DNA of 64,000 bases from NCBI GenBank assembly GCA_019426215.1, contig CM033408.1, forward strand, positions 9,799,077 through 9,863,076. The letters run 5' to 3'. Of the stretch, positions 44,174 through 55,922 are shown in pieces. The notes beneath the pieces were generated by a model that ran no database searches, was not told the DNA's origin, and saw only the letters and a program-made list of their open reading frames with translations. A program made the translations under genes and the position numbers. How positions within the stretch are numbered: position 1 is the first letter of the stretch; each line of letters starts with the position of its first letter. The DNA is from Buddleja alternifolia (taxonomy: Eukaryota > Streptophyta > Magnoliopsida > Lamiales > Scrophulariaceae).

Positions 44174-45482
44174 TGTTAACCGTCCGTAACAACACGGAAT
44201 CGAACAAATAATATAGTGAAAGTAAGATCGTCTCCACAGGGAAGGTTATCAAGTACCAAACAAAGTTTATCTTATTATTTAGACTATCGATTATCAAAGA
44301 TTTGAGATTTTAATTAATTAAAAGCAGAAATTTATAAAAACAGAATTAATTATAAATAATAAACACAAATATAATTAACACGAACAATCAATTAACGAAA
44401 AGCCTAGGGATTAAGATTTCATCAAGGTATTTCTATGGATTATTGATTTTCAATGGATTATCATTCTTGTTTAAATTAAAGACCCAATTTCCTTAATTAC
44501 ATGAATACTCTCCCGAGATCTTCATGAGTACCCACCTAAATTAATTAACGTCACTCCCATGATCAAAAACTAATTTAGATGAATCCATTAAATTCTATGA
44601 ATATTGTTTAACTAGTCTCATGCAAAATTACCAATATTCCTATTAAACAATTTACACATGTCTATTAAATCTGAACCAATAAACTAATTCGACTCCCGAT
44701 ACTTCTTAATTTATCTTAAATCATGCAATTGGTGATCAAGCAATTACAAGCATTAAACACTCATCAATAGATAAACCAAACAAGAAATCACATCCATAAA
44801 TCATCAATAATCCAAATCAATACACAAGACTACATCTTAAACCCTAGAAAATAATTTAGCTATGCATAATTAAAGAAAAACAAGAAATAAATTGCATAAA
44901 CATAAAGTTACTCATGTTCAACAATGGAGGATTGGAAGAATACAACTTGAGAAGATGAAGCTTTTCTCCAAGAACTCTTCTCCAAGATCTACTTTTCTCT
45001 TCTTTAAGATCTATTCTCCAAGATCTACTTTTTTCTAAGAATGATGATCTCCCACCTCACTCTAGCCTATAAAAACGTTTTTTCCACTTTATTTAACTAA
45101 AAAGGAATCTTAGATACATAAATTATGCCCATCCAAGTCATAAAATCGGCACAGAAAAATATAAAAATCCGCAGCTGCACAACTGTGCAATCTGCCTGTG
45201 CAGAATTTTTTCTCTTCATTTTTCTTCAACGAAACATTCTCGTTTGGTCTTTCTAATGCATTTCTTCACATCCTCTTGGATAGCCTTCATTATTCTCGTA
45301 ATAAATACTCCTTCAACTCATCAAAATCATCGCTTTTATGCCTACAAAAGCATTGAAACGACTTAGAAATCAAAATACGTAAATTAGGCTAAAAATAAAG
45401 GAAAAGACTAACAACAAGGCATAAAATAAAGATAAATGTGAGGTAAATCATAATGAAAATATGTAAAATATGAGACCTAACA
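44174..45482 (-). repeat. 5' LTR of element C (1309 bp)
   Basis: It matches 39695-40987 with scattered substitutions, a deletion of one palindromic unit near 45178, and an extra segment of about 45 bp with an AAGATCT repeat near 44970-45020. Confidence 0.92.
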
Positions 45483-45606
45483 ATACGCAAGAATGGTAAT
45501 TGAATTCGAAACCCAATTTAAATACGAGAAATAGAGATGAGCCACTGGGATTTAAATCTATTCTTCTACTGTGTTATTTGATTTTATGCAATTTTTTCCC
45601 CCAAGA
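45483..45606 (+). repeat. 5' LTR of element B, last part
   Basis: It resumes after element C with the right duplication ATACG and matches the end of the 3' LTR (54855-54979) through TTATTTGATTTTATGCAATT to CCCCCAA. The exact LTR end is uncertain by a few bases. Confidence 0.85.
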
Positions 45607-45607
45607 G

Positions 45608-45620
45608 TGATATCAGAGCC
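45608..45620 (+). promoter_or_regulatory. Primer-binding site (initiator tRNA-Met) of element B
   Basis: TGATATCAGAGCC follows the LTR end. It matches the tRNA-Met site TGGTATCAGAGCC with one change. Confidence 0.75.
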
Positions 45621-47425
45621 AATCTTTGATTTCTGTATTTAATTGATTACGTGATTATATGTTTTTTTTTCGCATTTTCAAAGCATGTTTTGAATATATT
45701 TTTCATGATAGTATCCATGACTTTTCTGTGTTTAATTCATATATGTTGTAGTATGATGACTTGTGAATTGAAAGAATTAATTTTTGTGAGAATCGGGTCG
45801 AAAAAACCCCGCAACGAGCGCGATGAAAACAACGTGCGCAGTTTGTTCGTGCAGCGGGTGGCCGTCCACGCCACGCACGGCGCCTTGCCACATGGCCAGG
45901 CTCAAGGCAGTGCGCTTGGCGCACGTGGGCCCTATTTTGTGGGCCCGAGTCCATGACCCGGGTCCCAACGGATCGGGTTATTTTTTCTCGGGTCCAATTT
46001 TTTAAATAAATGGGTTTGGGCTATTTTAATTATCCGGTGGGTCAAAAGGATGATTACCCGGATTTAATTAAATAAGCTCAAATTGTTTTAATTAAAATTA
46101 TGGACTCTTCAATAAACTAGTTTTGGGCCTAATTAATTAAAATTAAATATGCCAATGGTTGGTAATTTATATTTTATGAAATCAAGCCCAAATTATTTTT
46201 ATTGAATATTATTAATTTAAGTGAAATAATTAATTAATGGTTCTTGTAGAATTTTTTAATTAACTTATTTATTTAAATTAAAGATTCTCGCTAAATGGTT
46301 TATTGTCATGATTATCAATAAAATCTGGAATTTTATTGAGGAAGTTAATTAGTTTGACTAATTAATTATTAACTTAATCTTTATTTTTCGCGAGCATGTA
46401 TTATATGATGGTGACATTGTCCATGGGCTTAGGTTATCTCTTTTGATTGTATTTTCTTTTATGGGTTGTAAGGGCCGGAATTGAGCCCGTTTATTTTATT
46501 TGTATAATTATGTGTAGGTTGTTCAATAATCTCATGTAATAGATAGAAATAGAATAGGCCTTTCAAGAGGAGATCAATCCAAAAGAAGAGGAGCTTGGAG
46601 CCCACAAAGAATAGCTAGGCTTATTTTTTCTTTTAATGATGGCCCATTGGCTTGGGCTCTCTAGATAAAGCCCATGGACATATGTGTTGGTTTATTGCTT
46701 TCGATGCATGTTCATTAGTTGTAGGAAGCATGTATGTTATCAATATGCGCTATATAAATTGAATAATGTGCAAAGTGAGACTTAGATAAATGTTTAGAAC
46801 ATGAATTCTCCCAAACAAAAATTATACCAAGTTAGTAAAGGGTGCTAGACATCCTTTCCCTCCACTAAACTTAATAAAATTAAGTATTCAACCTAGTATA
46901 TGGCATCTTCCCGGTAAGTGGGGGTCGTATATCAAGATTTAATTCTAGAATTTTATTAAGTGCATTAGATGCCCTAATTGAGACATATTTCACCCCAAAT
47001 ATCGTTAAAGGGTTGCAAGGTGAAATTCAAATGTTAGATTATAAGGAGTTAGTGGGAGTAAACTTAGATAATCCACAAAGCTTATAAATCGTTAAAGGGT
47101 AGCAATTTTGGTGGATTATGGAAAAAAGAAGATTGAACCATCTATTGGATAGATTGATGTTGGACATCACTTTAATTAAATAATGGACCAAATATCGTTA
47201 AAGGGTTGCCATCCATTAGATTAATTAAAGAACTCAATCCCCACCACGAAGTACATTACAACGATCATTTTCGTTTTTCACAGTGGGAGTGTGAATCTCG
47301 GAAAATGTAGTGGGAGGCAAGTTATAAGTCGAAGTTCTTGATTTTAAACTTGGTTTTAGTTTAGTTACACATATCTAATAAAGTCTGGTTATTTTCTGTA
47401 GGATTTATCTCTCTCAAAACAAAAA
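45621..47425 (+). other. Untranslated leader of element B
   Basis: The 1.8-kb leader between primer site and gag has no supported frame. A GC-rich part (45780-45980) gives overlapping short frames on both strands, judged chance. CGTTAAAGGGT-type phrases recur at 47002, 47089 and 47198. Confidence 0.6.
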
Positions 47426-48380
47426 ATGACTATCAACCCACTTTCCATTTTACTCGAAAAGAACATCCTTACCGGACCCAACTACGTGGATTAGCTAAGG
47501 AACTTGAGAATAGTTTTCAACATGGAGTCCTTGGGATACGTGTTGGACACAGACATTCCTGCTCCTCCTACCAGAACACGTGCCAACGAGGAAGAAGTCC
47601 AAGCTCATGAAAAATGGGTACAGGACGACGTCCGAGTGTGTGGGTACATTCTAGGCTCAATGACAAACGAGCTTCAGAGGTCCCACGAGAAGATGACCAC
47701 AACGAGGGCTATCTTGGCACACTTAGTCGAGCTCTATGGTGAGCACAGCTGTACTGCTAGATATGAGATATCTAAAGAGCTCTTCAGGGCCAAAATGAGA
47801 GAAGGTGAGAAAGTTGGGGATCCTGTCCTCAAGATGATCTCGATGATCAAGAGATTGGAGGCTCTCGATTTTACAATGAACCCACATCTTCAAACCGATC
47901 TTATTTTGCAGTCTCTTCCTGATTTTTTTTTCCCAATTTGTCATGAACTTCAATTTCAATGAGATTGAATGCCACTTAGCCGGGTTAATGAATAAATTAA
48001 ACACTGCACAATCTCAATTGAAGCTCAAGGGAAAGGAAACTGCATTGGCTATCTCTTATGGGCCCAAACGGGCGAAGAATAAGAAGAAGAAAGCCAAGAA
48101 GCAGAGTGGCAAGCTTGGAGCTCAGGGTGGTGTTGATAAAGGAAAAGGGAAAGCTCTTGTGAATCGCAAGCGTAAGGGGCCACAAAAAACAGACAGATGC
48201 CTACACTGCGGTGAGCTAGGCCACTGGAGGAGGAATTGTCCGAACATGGGGCCGGGCGCACAAGGTATGGAACTTTATGTTCATGAAACTTATTGTTCTA
48301 TGGCCGTCTTCTCCACATCTTGGATTTTTGATTCTAGAGCTAGTGCTCACATTTGTTTTATGAGTCAGGATCTGGTGTGA
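47426..48380 (+). pseudogene. gag: gag and start of protease, element B
   Basis: The ATG at 47426 gives MTINPLSILLEKNILTGPNY then VD and a TAG at 47492-47494, where copia Gags have Trp. The frame then reads LRNLRIVFNMESLGYVLDTD and on to SLPD, where a T run (47922-47930) shifts the frame. The next frame has MNKLNTAQSQLKLKGKE, a Lys-rich basic stretch, and the zinc knuckle CLHCGELGHWRRNC (CX2CX4HX4C) near 48202-48243. The protease active site follows as WIFDSRASAHIC: the usual D-S/T-G is changed to DSR. A TGA ends the frame at 48378-48380. Confidence 0.8.
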
Positions 48381-49895
48381 GGAAGGAAGCTGGACAGTGA
48401 TGAGGTGAAGATAAAAGTAGGCAACGGGCATAGCGTCGCAGCTACTGGAATTAGATCTACCTCATTGCTTTTAAATTCTGGACATATACTATTTCTGGAT
48501 AATGTTTTAGTTTTTCCTAACGGGCTTAAAAACATTATTTCGATTCCCGTTTTAGTTAAACTTGGTTATACTTTCCGTTTTATTGATGAACAATGCAATA
48601 TTTATTATGGTAATAAATTAATAAGCTTTGCTTCTTTAATAAATGCATTGTATTACCTTAATGTCCAGAATGAGTATTCTGTGAATACTATACAAAGGAA
48701 ATGTAGTAGGCTTGGAATAAACCAAAGATTGATTTGGCATCTTAGACTAGGCCATGCTGGTGAACATAAAATTCGCAAAATGGAGAAAGATGGACTAATC
48801 GGTCCTTTGGGATTGGATCCCTATCCTACTTGTGAATCTTGTCTCAAAGGCAAGATGACTAGATCCCCCTTCACAGGGACTTTTCAAAGAGCCTCACAAA
48901 TCTTAGGCTTAGTGCACACTGATGTTTGTGGTCCATTTGGAGAAATGGCACGAGGAGGTTTCCTTTACTTCATCACCTTCACTGATGACCATTCAAGATA
49001 TGGTCTAGTGTACATGATGATGCATAAGTCTGAATCCATTGAAAAGTTCAAGGAATTCAAGGCTTTAGTGAAAAATCAAACTGGTTAACATATAAAAACC
49101 CTTTGGTCCGATCGAGGAAGAGAATATATGAGCGACGAGTTTGATGTATACCTCAGAGACAATGGTATAGTATTACAACTCACACCTCCAGCGACACCAC
49201 AATTAAATGGAGTAGCAGAGCGAAGGAATCAAACCTTGTCAGACATGGTTCGCTCCATGCTCAGCTACACTGACTTACCCATTTCACTGTGGGGTCACGC
49301 ACTGCTTACAGCTGTACACATTTTAAATAGATGTCCTTCCAAGTCCGTTCCTATGATTCCCTATGAGATATGGAGGAATAGAAAACCAAGTCTTAACCAC
49401 ATCAAGATTTGGGGATGTCCAGCTTATGTCAAAAAGACCAAAGTGGACAAGTTGGAGGCCAGATCCTTGAAGGGACATTTCGTTGGATATCTTGAGGATT
49501 TAATGGGATACCTCTTTTACCTGCACGATGATCAAAGGATCATTGTAGCTTTACAAGCCCACTTTCTTGAAGATGAGTTCATTCAAGAAGGAGGAGCGGG
49601 TAGAAAGATTGTTCTAGAAGAACAAAATGAGACTCCAGTGGATACATCTATACAGGAAGTGAAAACCGAACCTTCTGTAAGAAAACCACAATTGCGAAGA
49701 TCAAGTAAAGTACCTCAACCGCCTGAGAGGTACGAATATTTAGTACAGACGGAGTTGGATCTTCATTCTGTAGTAGAGGAGGATCATGGAGGTGATCCTT
49801 CCACTTTTGATCAAGCAATGGTGGATGTGGATGCTACTAGATGGCGTGAAGCTATGCATACTGAGATCGATTCGATGCATGCAAACCAAGTCTGA
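48381..49895 (+). pseudogene. pol: Pre-integrase and integrase, element B
   Basis: The first frame (from about 48390) contains the protease flank GNGHSVAATGIRSTSLLL, then the zinc-binding HHCC block (WHLRLGHAG and CESCLKG) and the first integrase catalytic Asp in VHTDVCGPFG. After a TAA at 49086-49088, the second catalytic Asp is in LWSDRGREYM and the Glu in PQLNGVAERRNQTL, so the D-D-E triad is present. The C-terminal part has YEIWRNRKPSLNHIKIWGCP, as in copia integrases. The frame reaches into the start of reverse transcriptase (WREAMHTEIDSMHANQV) and stops at TGA 49893-49895, where the family has Trp. Confidence 0.8.
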
Positions 49896-51371
49896 AAACT
49901 TATGGACCAACCTGAAGGGGTAAAACCAAACGGGTGCAAATAGATTTATAAGATAAAGATTGGTGTTGATGGCAAGGTTGACACCTACAAATCCAGGCTA
50001 GTGGCGAAAGGGTATAGTCAAAAAGAAGAAATTGACTACCAAGAAACCTTTTTGCCAGTGGCTATGATCAAATGAATAAGGATTCTACTTGCAATAGCCG
50101 CACACCTAGACTATGAAATATGGCAAATGGATGTCAAAACTGCTTTCGTAAATGGATTTCTGGAAGAGGATATCTATATGGAATAGCCTAAAGGTTTTGT
50201 ATCCGAGGAGCATACTCATAAGGTGTGTAAGCTTGAGAGATCCATTTATGGACTCAAGCAAGCGTCCCGTAGCTGGAATCTACGTTTTGATGAGGCTGTC
50301 AAAGGATTTGACTTCATCAAGAACGAAGACGAGCCATGTGTTTACAAGAAGGTTAGTGGGAGCAAGATAACATTCCTTGTGTTATATGTAGATGACATAT
50401 TACTCATAGGGAATGATATAGGAATGCTCACCACTGTAAAGAAGTGGCTTTTGAGTACTTTCTCCATGAAAGACTTGGGAAAGGAAACTTATATTCTAGG
50501 GATTCGAATCTACAGAGATCGAACAAATAGAATGATAGGGCTCTGTCAAGCCCTTTACTTAGAAAAGGTCCTAAAGAGATATAGGATGGAGGATTCTAAG
50601 AAAGGGTTCCTACCAATGAGACATGGCATACATCTCTCAAAATCTATGTGTCCTTAAAGTGAGAAAAATAGAAAGGAAATGAGCACTGTACCCTATGCAT
50701 CAGTAGTGGGTAGCCTGATGTACGCAATGTTGCGTACTAGACCTGACATTGCTTATTCGGTAAGCATTGTTAGTCGATTTCAAGCAAACCCAGGCAAGGA
50801 ACATTGGATAGCCGTGAAGAATATCCTAAAGTATCTGAGGAGAACCAAGGACATGATTCTCATCTATGGGAGTGGTATCCTGAGAGTGGACGGGTACACT
50901 GATTCGGATTTTCAATCTGATGTCAATGACCGAAAATCCACCTCAGGATTCGTATTCACCCTCAATGGTGGGGCGGTGACTCGAAAAAGTTTCAAGCAAA
51001 CCACAACCACAAATTCCACTACAAAGGATGAATACATAGCTGCCTTTGAGGCAACTAAAGAGGCTATTTGGATAAGGAAGTTCATAGAAGAACTTCAAGT
51101 GGTTCCTAGCATAAAGCTCTCGTTGCTACTTTATTGTGACAACACTGGAGCAATAGCGCAAGCAAAAGAACCTAGGTCTCACAAAAAGTCTAAACACATC
51201 GAGAAGAGATATCACATCATAAGAGAGATCGTTGCACGAGGAGAAATATCTGTTCAAAAAATAGCCTCAACTGACAATGTCGCTGATCCATTGACTAAGT
51301 CATTGTCACAGGTGGTGCTAGAAAAACATCTCGAAGGGATGGGTATTAAATACCATAGCAAATGGCATTGA
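49896..51371 (+). pseudogene. pol: Reverse transcriptase and RNase H, element B
   Basis: Stops at 49941 (TAG, conserved Trp), 50074 (TGA), 50185 (TAG) and 50655 (TAA) break the frame. Reverse transcriptase motifs remain in order: [50 protein letters not shown] and the catalytic box LYVDDILL. RNase H follows with VDGYTDSDF, TKDEYIAAFEATKEAIWI and YCDNTGAIAQAKEP, which keep the Asp and Glu residues. Downstream, HIEKRYHIIREIV and TDNVADPLTKSL are typical of copia ends. The last codon is 8 bases before the polypurine tract. Confidence 0.85.
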
Positions 51372-51374
51372 GTG

Positions 51375-51386
51375 CAAGTGGGAGAT
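51375..51386 (+). promoter_or_regulatory. Polypurine tract of element B
   Basis: AAGTGGGAGAT directly precedes the 3' LTR start TGTTAGAG. Confidence 0.8.
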
Positions 51387-51933
51387 TGTTAGAGTATATG
51401 CCCTCAAATGCCTTAAAGAGGATACATTTATAGGGCATTGACTTGTAACTAAACAATATCTTTTTATTATATATAAGGCATTGACTTGTTGTTTTCTTAT
51501 AGGCATTTATAAGGTGTTAATAAACAATGTAAAGTCCTTGAGAATAAAGGCAAACCTTCTACTTCCTATGAGATAGGAAGAATGACACTAGAAGGGTTTG
51601 ATTCTTATTCTTTAAATTGGGTTCGCAAGTCTAATAAAGTATTTGACTGGACATCAATACAGAAGGACTTGCATGATATAAGTTTCGACAGAGAAAGTGC
51701 CAGTCGAACACTATGGGAATGATAGTGGGAACTTTTGTCAGGGTCATATAATGTGGACTAATATGTTTGAACACGGCTCGCATCAGTTTCATCACATGGG
51801 TATTCACTCACTGACAATCAATGATTAAACTGATAAGTTGTGATAGGTACGCGTGAACCTTAGACCTGAGGAATCGAGTTGAAGATGTACTTGTGACATC
51901 AAGTCTGTCATTAGAGTAGTTAGATCCAAATCA
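51387..51933 (+). repeat. 3' LTR of element B, first part
   Basis: It begins TGTTAGAGTATATGCCCTCA and follows the 5' LTR until 51933, where a gypsy LTR interrupts. Its last 191 bases (51743-51933) are repeated after the insertion. Confidence 0.88.
51743..51933 (+). repeat. 191-bp duplication, left copy
   Basis: It starts GTCATATAATGTGGACTAAT and ends GATCCAAATCA. The right copy is 53729-53919; the two differ at one base. The 5' LTR of element B differs from both at several shared sites, so the duplication arose in this LTR. Confidence 0.9.
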
Positions 51934-53728
51934 ATTATAACAACAAAGATCAAAACAATAAAGGTAAAATGAGTGTGAAGATAAGAACAAGGTTGAACAA
52001 ATGATTTAAAACAAAATAGAAAGGGAGACTAAGGCACATGCTAGGTTCAAATTGATCAATTATACTTATAAAGATTCTAGTTGAAGGATTACGCTTATAT
52101 TGTTATGGTGAGAACTCCGAGGGTAGAGAATAACCGATGTCTCGCGTATAAACTCCTATACTTAGATCGTGATTTTCCAAATATTCCTATCCAGAAATCT
52201 AACCACTAAACATGCATTAACGTACTAGAGTTCACTCGATTTGAATCGAACAACTTCACCCGGGAATCTTTACCTATGTCTAAGGCAATTCCTCATTAGT
52301 TACGGGTCATGATGTGAATTTCTTGCACCCTAAGTCAATTTTCTCCCGAAATATTAACCTAGGCATAAGATTCTAACATATAGTGATCAAGTATATGCAA
52401 GATAGGCAAAAACACAAATTCACATCACATAACAATATAAGAACAACCTCAACAATCATCTATTATAAGCATATATCACAATTTGGCCTTACATGGCCCT
52501 AGTCTTATGAATTTAGTTCATAATGGACAATATGAAAAACACAAATGAATTAATACACATGTTTATAGACATAATTGAAATGAAAAGCTATAAAAACTCC
52601 CTCAAAAGTAAATAATGATGGACCTTCAATTGAATCTTCCTTCTCCAATGATGATGATGAATCAAGAATCCTTCTCTCTCCCCTCTTTTCTTCTCTATGG
52701 GCCAGTCACTTCCTCCCCCTCTTCTCCAAGAATCTGAAATTGATAGTGAATGATGAAGAATATGGATTCCCCCTCATTTTATAGCCAAAATTCCACTAAA
52801 GTATGCATTAAGAATTCCCATTAAAGTTCCCCAATGAGAATTCCACCTAAGGTGATGCTTAAAGTTTGGATTTTAAGATTCCAACCAGCTAAAAAATGCT
52901 AAACTTTCGGCCTTAAGAATTCCACCAAGCATAACCATGTGAAAACTTCAACAAAACACATGCATGCTGCCATTTTCTTGCTTTCCAGCGCAGTCTTAGT
53001 ATTTTCCTCATACAATTCTCCACAGATCTCCAAATTGGATGATTCAAGTCCCCATGTTCAGATAAAACATAGATCTAAAACTTTCCAGAAGGACATTTTG
53101 TCCAATTCAGTCGCTAAATATACCTAAATTACGTTTCAATATGGAGCTTGTTTCTGATTTGGCACCCATAAAGTAAATCTACCAAGAAACACACTTATGA
53201 CAACCCCTCAACACATGTGATGAATTATGGCCAAAAGTGATTCTTACCCATCATATAATGCTGGAATTTAGGCTGAAAAGGAGTAACATTCGGATTATCC
53301 ATGCCTAGGCATGACTAGGAGGGCGTTGGGGCGTATCCTGGCACATGTACTTCTCTATTCGGCGCAACAATCGTATTTCCTTCACAATTATCTCTATAGA
53401 CCTCCGATTTGGATGTTTCAAGTTCCCATTTGAAGCTAAGACATACATCTAAAACTTTGTAGAAGGAAACTTTGTCTAAGTCGGTCTCGAAATGTATAGA
53501 ATTATCGCTCGAATGTGGTAGGAGATGCATAAACCGCCTAGGTGTTGGAAAACATGCTTGAACTTGTTTTGTACATCGTTTTTCTTCCCTTTTCTTCATG
53601 TATTCTCATTTATTACCTGTATTCACTTAACACACCTATTAAATGCAAATGTGACATGATTTAAGCAATAAGTGAATCCAAATCATAAGAATTACGGTCT
53701 TAAAAACACGTAAAAACACCTCTTATCA
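51934..53728 (-). mobile_element. Truncated solo gypsy LTR in the 3' LTR of B (1795 bp)
   Basis: On the minus strand it begins TGATAAGAGGTG at 53728, a gypsy LTR start. The other end is cut: it stops about 100 bp before the position where related LTRs end. It resembles the element A LTR (CACCCGGGAATCT near 52258). A minus-strand TATAAAAT lies at 52783-52776. One U3 module occurs twice (about 52985-53135 and 53375-53510). A 14-bp palindrome, CATGCCTAGGCATG, lies at 53300-53313. No coding sequence; frames at 52939 and 53315 are chance. Confidence 0.75.
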
Positions 53729-53919
53729 GTCATATAATGTGGACTAATATGTTTGAACACGGCTCGCATCAGTTTCATCACATGGGTATTCACTCACTGA
53801 CAATCAATGATTAAACTGATAAGTTGTGATAGGTACGCGTGAACCTTAGACCTGAGGAATCGAGTTGAAGATATACTTGTGACATCAAGTCTGTCATTAG
53901 AGTAGTTAGATCCAAATCA
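53729..53919 (+). repeat. 191-bp duplication, right copy
   Basis: Identical to 51743-51933 except for one base (GATATACTT for GATGTACTT). The LTR of element B continues from here. Confidence 0.9.
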
Positions 53920-54979
53920 CCCTTTGGTGGGATCGATCTCAAAGTGCGACTTGATGGGCAAGTAGCATTGTTAACTGATTAGCAAAATGGGATTTATTAT
54001 CTCATAAGTGAATGAGCTAAATATCATATGCAGTCATGAATGAGTGAGGTTAAAAGTCTTTGGCCAAAGCATAAAATGACCTCAACTCATTATGAGCTAA
54101 GCATATGGTCAAGTCATGTGAGTTTGACTAAAACCATGACTCTCACTTGACTGAGATATAAGAATGAAAGGTTTATACTCGTACGGTATTCACAGCGTAT
54201 ATAATTTGGAATGATCCTATTCATTTGTTCTCAATTGGGATACGATGTGAGCCACGTGACTAGCTAGGTGTTACTCACATCCTTTTGGTTTCCTCCCAAT
54301 TACCTTTTGAGACAAACCTAAAGAGTCGAGCTTAAATGAAGTGCAAAAGGAAAATCATGGAAAAGACTTGAGAGAATTTTCGGTATTGGATATCGAGATT
54401 AATTAATTAATCATTAGATGATTTTATTAATTAATTAAGTTAATGAAAAAATTAATTCCTCAGAGGAATTTAATTATAAAATTAACATGGATTTAATTGA
54501 TTATTTAATTAATTTATTTATTGGATAAATAATATTAATTATTTAATTAATTAAATAAGCATAATAGGGCTAAAGCCCGATGGCCTTAAAAGCCATAAAG
54601 TGCATCCATATAGTAATTTAGCCTAGGTTATTGTTTCATTGTAGTATAAATATACTACTTAAAGAAAATTAACCTAAGTGAATTAACACAAACTTTCTCT
54701 CCAAATAAAAACACTTCATCCTCTCTCTTTTCTCTCTAGCCATCTCCCTCAAGAGAAGAAGAAGAAGATTTCATTTTTGACATCGGTGTGGCAATTTAGA
54801 GACAGCGACGGATTTGTTATTCAAGAAGGGATTGCAAAGCTAATTCAGAATTCAACATATGTGAGAACGGTAATTAAATTCGAAACCCAATTTAAATATG
54901 AGAAATAGAGACGAGCCACTGGCATTTAAATATATTCTTTCGCTACGTTATTTGATTTTATGCAATTTTTTTCCCAACA
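53920..54979 (+). repeat. 3' LTR of element B, last part
   Basis: It follows the 5' LTR from CCCTTTGGTGGGATC through the AT-rich run (54395-54560) to TTCCCAACA at 54979. Confidence 0.88.
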
Positions 54980-55922
54980 ACAATTACTCAATCTTGTTGT
55001 GTGTTGAGCTACCAGCTACGCTAGAATTCGTGCCGAAAAATGTGCTTGGAGTTCCGCTGTCATCAGGGCTGAGATTGATGTTGGCTCCTAAAGGGTCTAA
55101 CTTTCAATATGATTTTTTGTAATTTTCTTTTTATGCCACAATGTTGAGTGCTTCAAACTTGAGAATTCTATTTGTTTAGATGAGTCAATAACTTTGGCTC
55201 TTTTGAAAAAAAAATTCGTGGCAGGTGAGATTAGTTATATTGGTCTTAGTGGTGGTACGCCAGTTGCTTTGGTGGTGCCACTTGATGTCCCGGAGATGAA
55301 TCCTTCTTTTTCCACATGTTGGTCCTCCTGCTGGTCCTCTTGTAGGTTTGCAGCCACGAGTGGCGCAACTCCTAACTACTTCTTCGCTTGGCTCAAGCCA
55401 TGACTTGTCCAGGTCGCGACCCAGCACGAGTCAAAAAATAGGCTGGCTACACCTTAAGCTTGTTTAGATGTTTTTCCTCTTAGGTCTTTTTAATCCCAGT
55501 TCCTTGAATTTTGCGAGCTTGCTCTCGAGCTCAAAACACACCTGGCAATTTGTGCTGAAAACAAGGGATCCAGCTATACAGCGGGATTCCTTGAAAAGCA
55601 TGGCTAATGTTCTTGATCACTATTACTTGGAATTAATGCCTTCTAGAGATGTAATCGATTTGGTTATGGAGGTAGCCCCCAAAATGTTTATTTTTGGTTG
55701 TCACCTTTTTGGTTTTGTTGGTTCTTCCCTCCATGGATCAACTAGTGATGTTTTTTGTTGGTTTCTGCTTGCCTTGCATGCAACAAGTCTTCTAATAGAT
55801 GTCAGCCTGTCTAGGCGTGCTCTTGGTGTTGAAGTGGAAAAATCAAAGGGACTTTATCTCGTTATTTCAGTAACTTAGTCATTGATCTCCTCATCTTGGT
55901 TTCTTCAACCTTGCACTGTTGA
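54980..55922. other. Unassigned interval between elements B and E
   Basis: This would be the continuation of the DNA left of 38224. Frames exist on both strands: plus 54994-55122 (LPATLEFVPKNVLGVPLSSG), plus 55468-55878 (136 aa, with SLKSMANVLDHYYLELMPSR) and minus 55185-55427. I recognise none. Given the minus-strand LTR at 37388-38127, it may be the internal region of that element; host sequence is an alternative. Confidence 0.35.

Larger units (their letters stand above)
39695..45482 (-). mobile_element. Element C: complete non-autonomous Athila-like gypsy element
   Basis: The element is 5788 bp, flanked by an exact 5-bp duplication ATACG (39690-39694 and 45483-45487). On the minus strand the order is 5' LTR (45482-44174), tRNA-Asp primer site, gag (44025-42691), a GC-rich tract, a 1.1-kb non-coding module with two polypurine-like tracts, and 3' LTR (40987-39695). 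There is no protease, reverse transcriptase or integrase. The open gag and few LTR differences (3 in the first 98 bases compared) indicate a fairly recent insertion, later than element B. Confidence 0.92.
38224..54979 (+). mobile_element. Element B: Ty1/copia with two nested insertions
   Basis: The 5' LTR starts TGTTAGAG at 38224 and the 3' LTR ends CCCAACA at 54979. Flanks ACGAT (38219-38223) and ACAAT (54980-54984) differ at one base and are probably the target duplication. Element C (39695-45482) lies in the 5' LTR and a truncated gypsy LTR (51934-53728) in the 3' LTR. Without these the element is about 9.2 kb. Order: LTR, primer site, leader, gag, protease, integrase, reverse transcriptase, RNase H, polypurine tract, LTR, as in copia. 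At least eight stops and one frameshift break the polyprotein, so it cannot move by itself. Confidence 0.88.

Noticed and set aside
45651..46005. Overlapping frames on both strands near 45.8 kb
   Set aside because: They sit in the untranslated leader of element B in a locally GC-rich patch and match nothing I recognise.
55468..55878. 136-residue frame as a host gene
   Set aside because: No family resemblance, no promoter or splice evidence, and it may be inside a retrotransposon; kept only as an unassigned interval.
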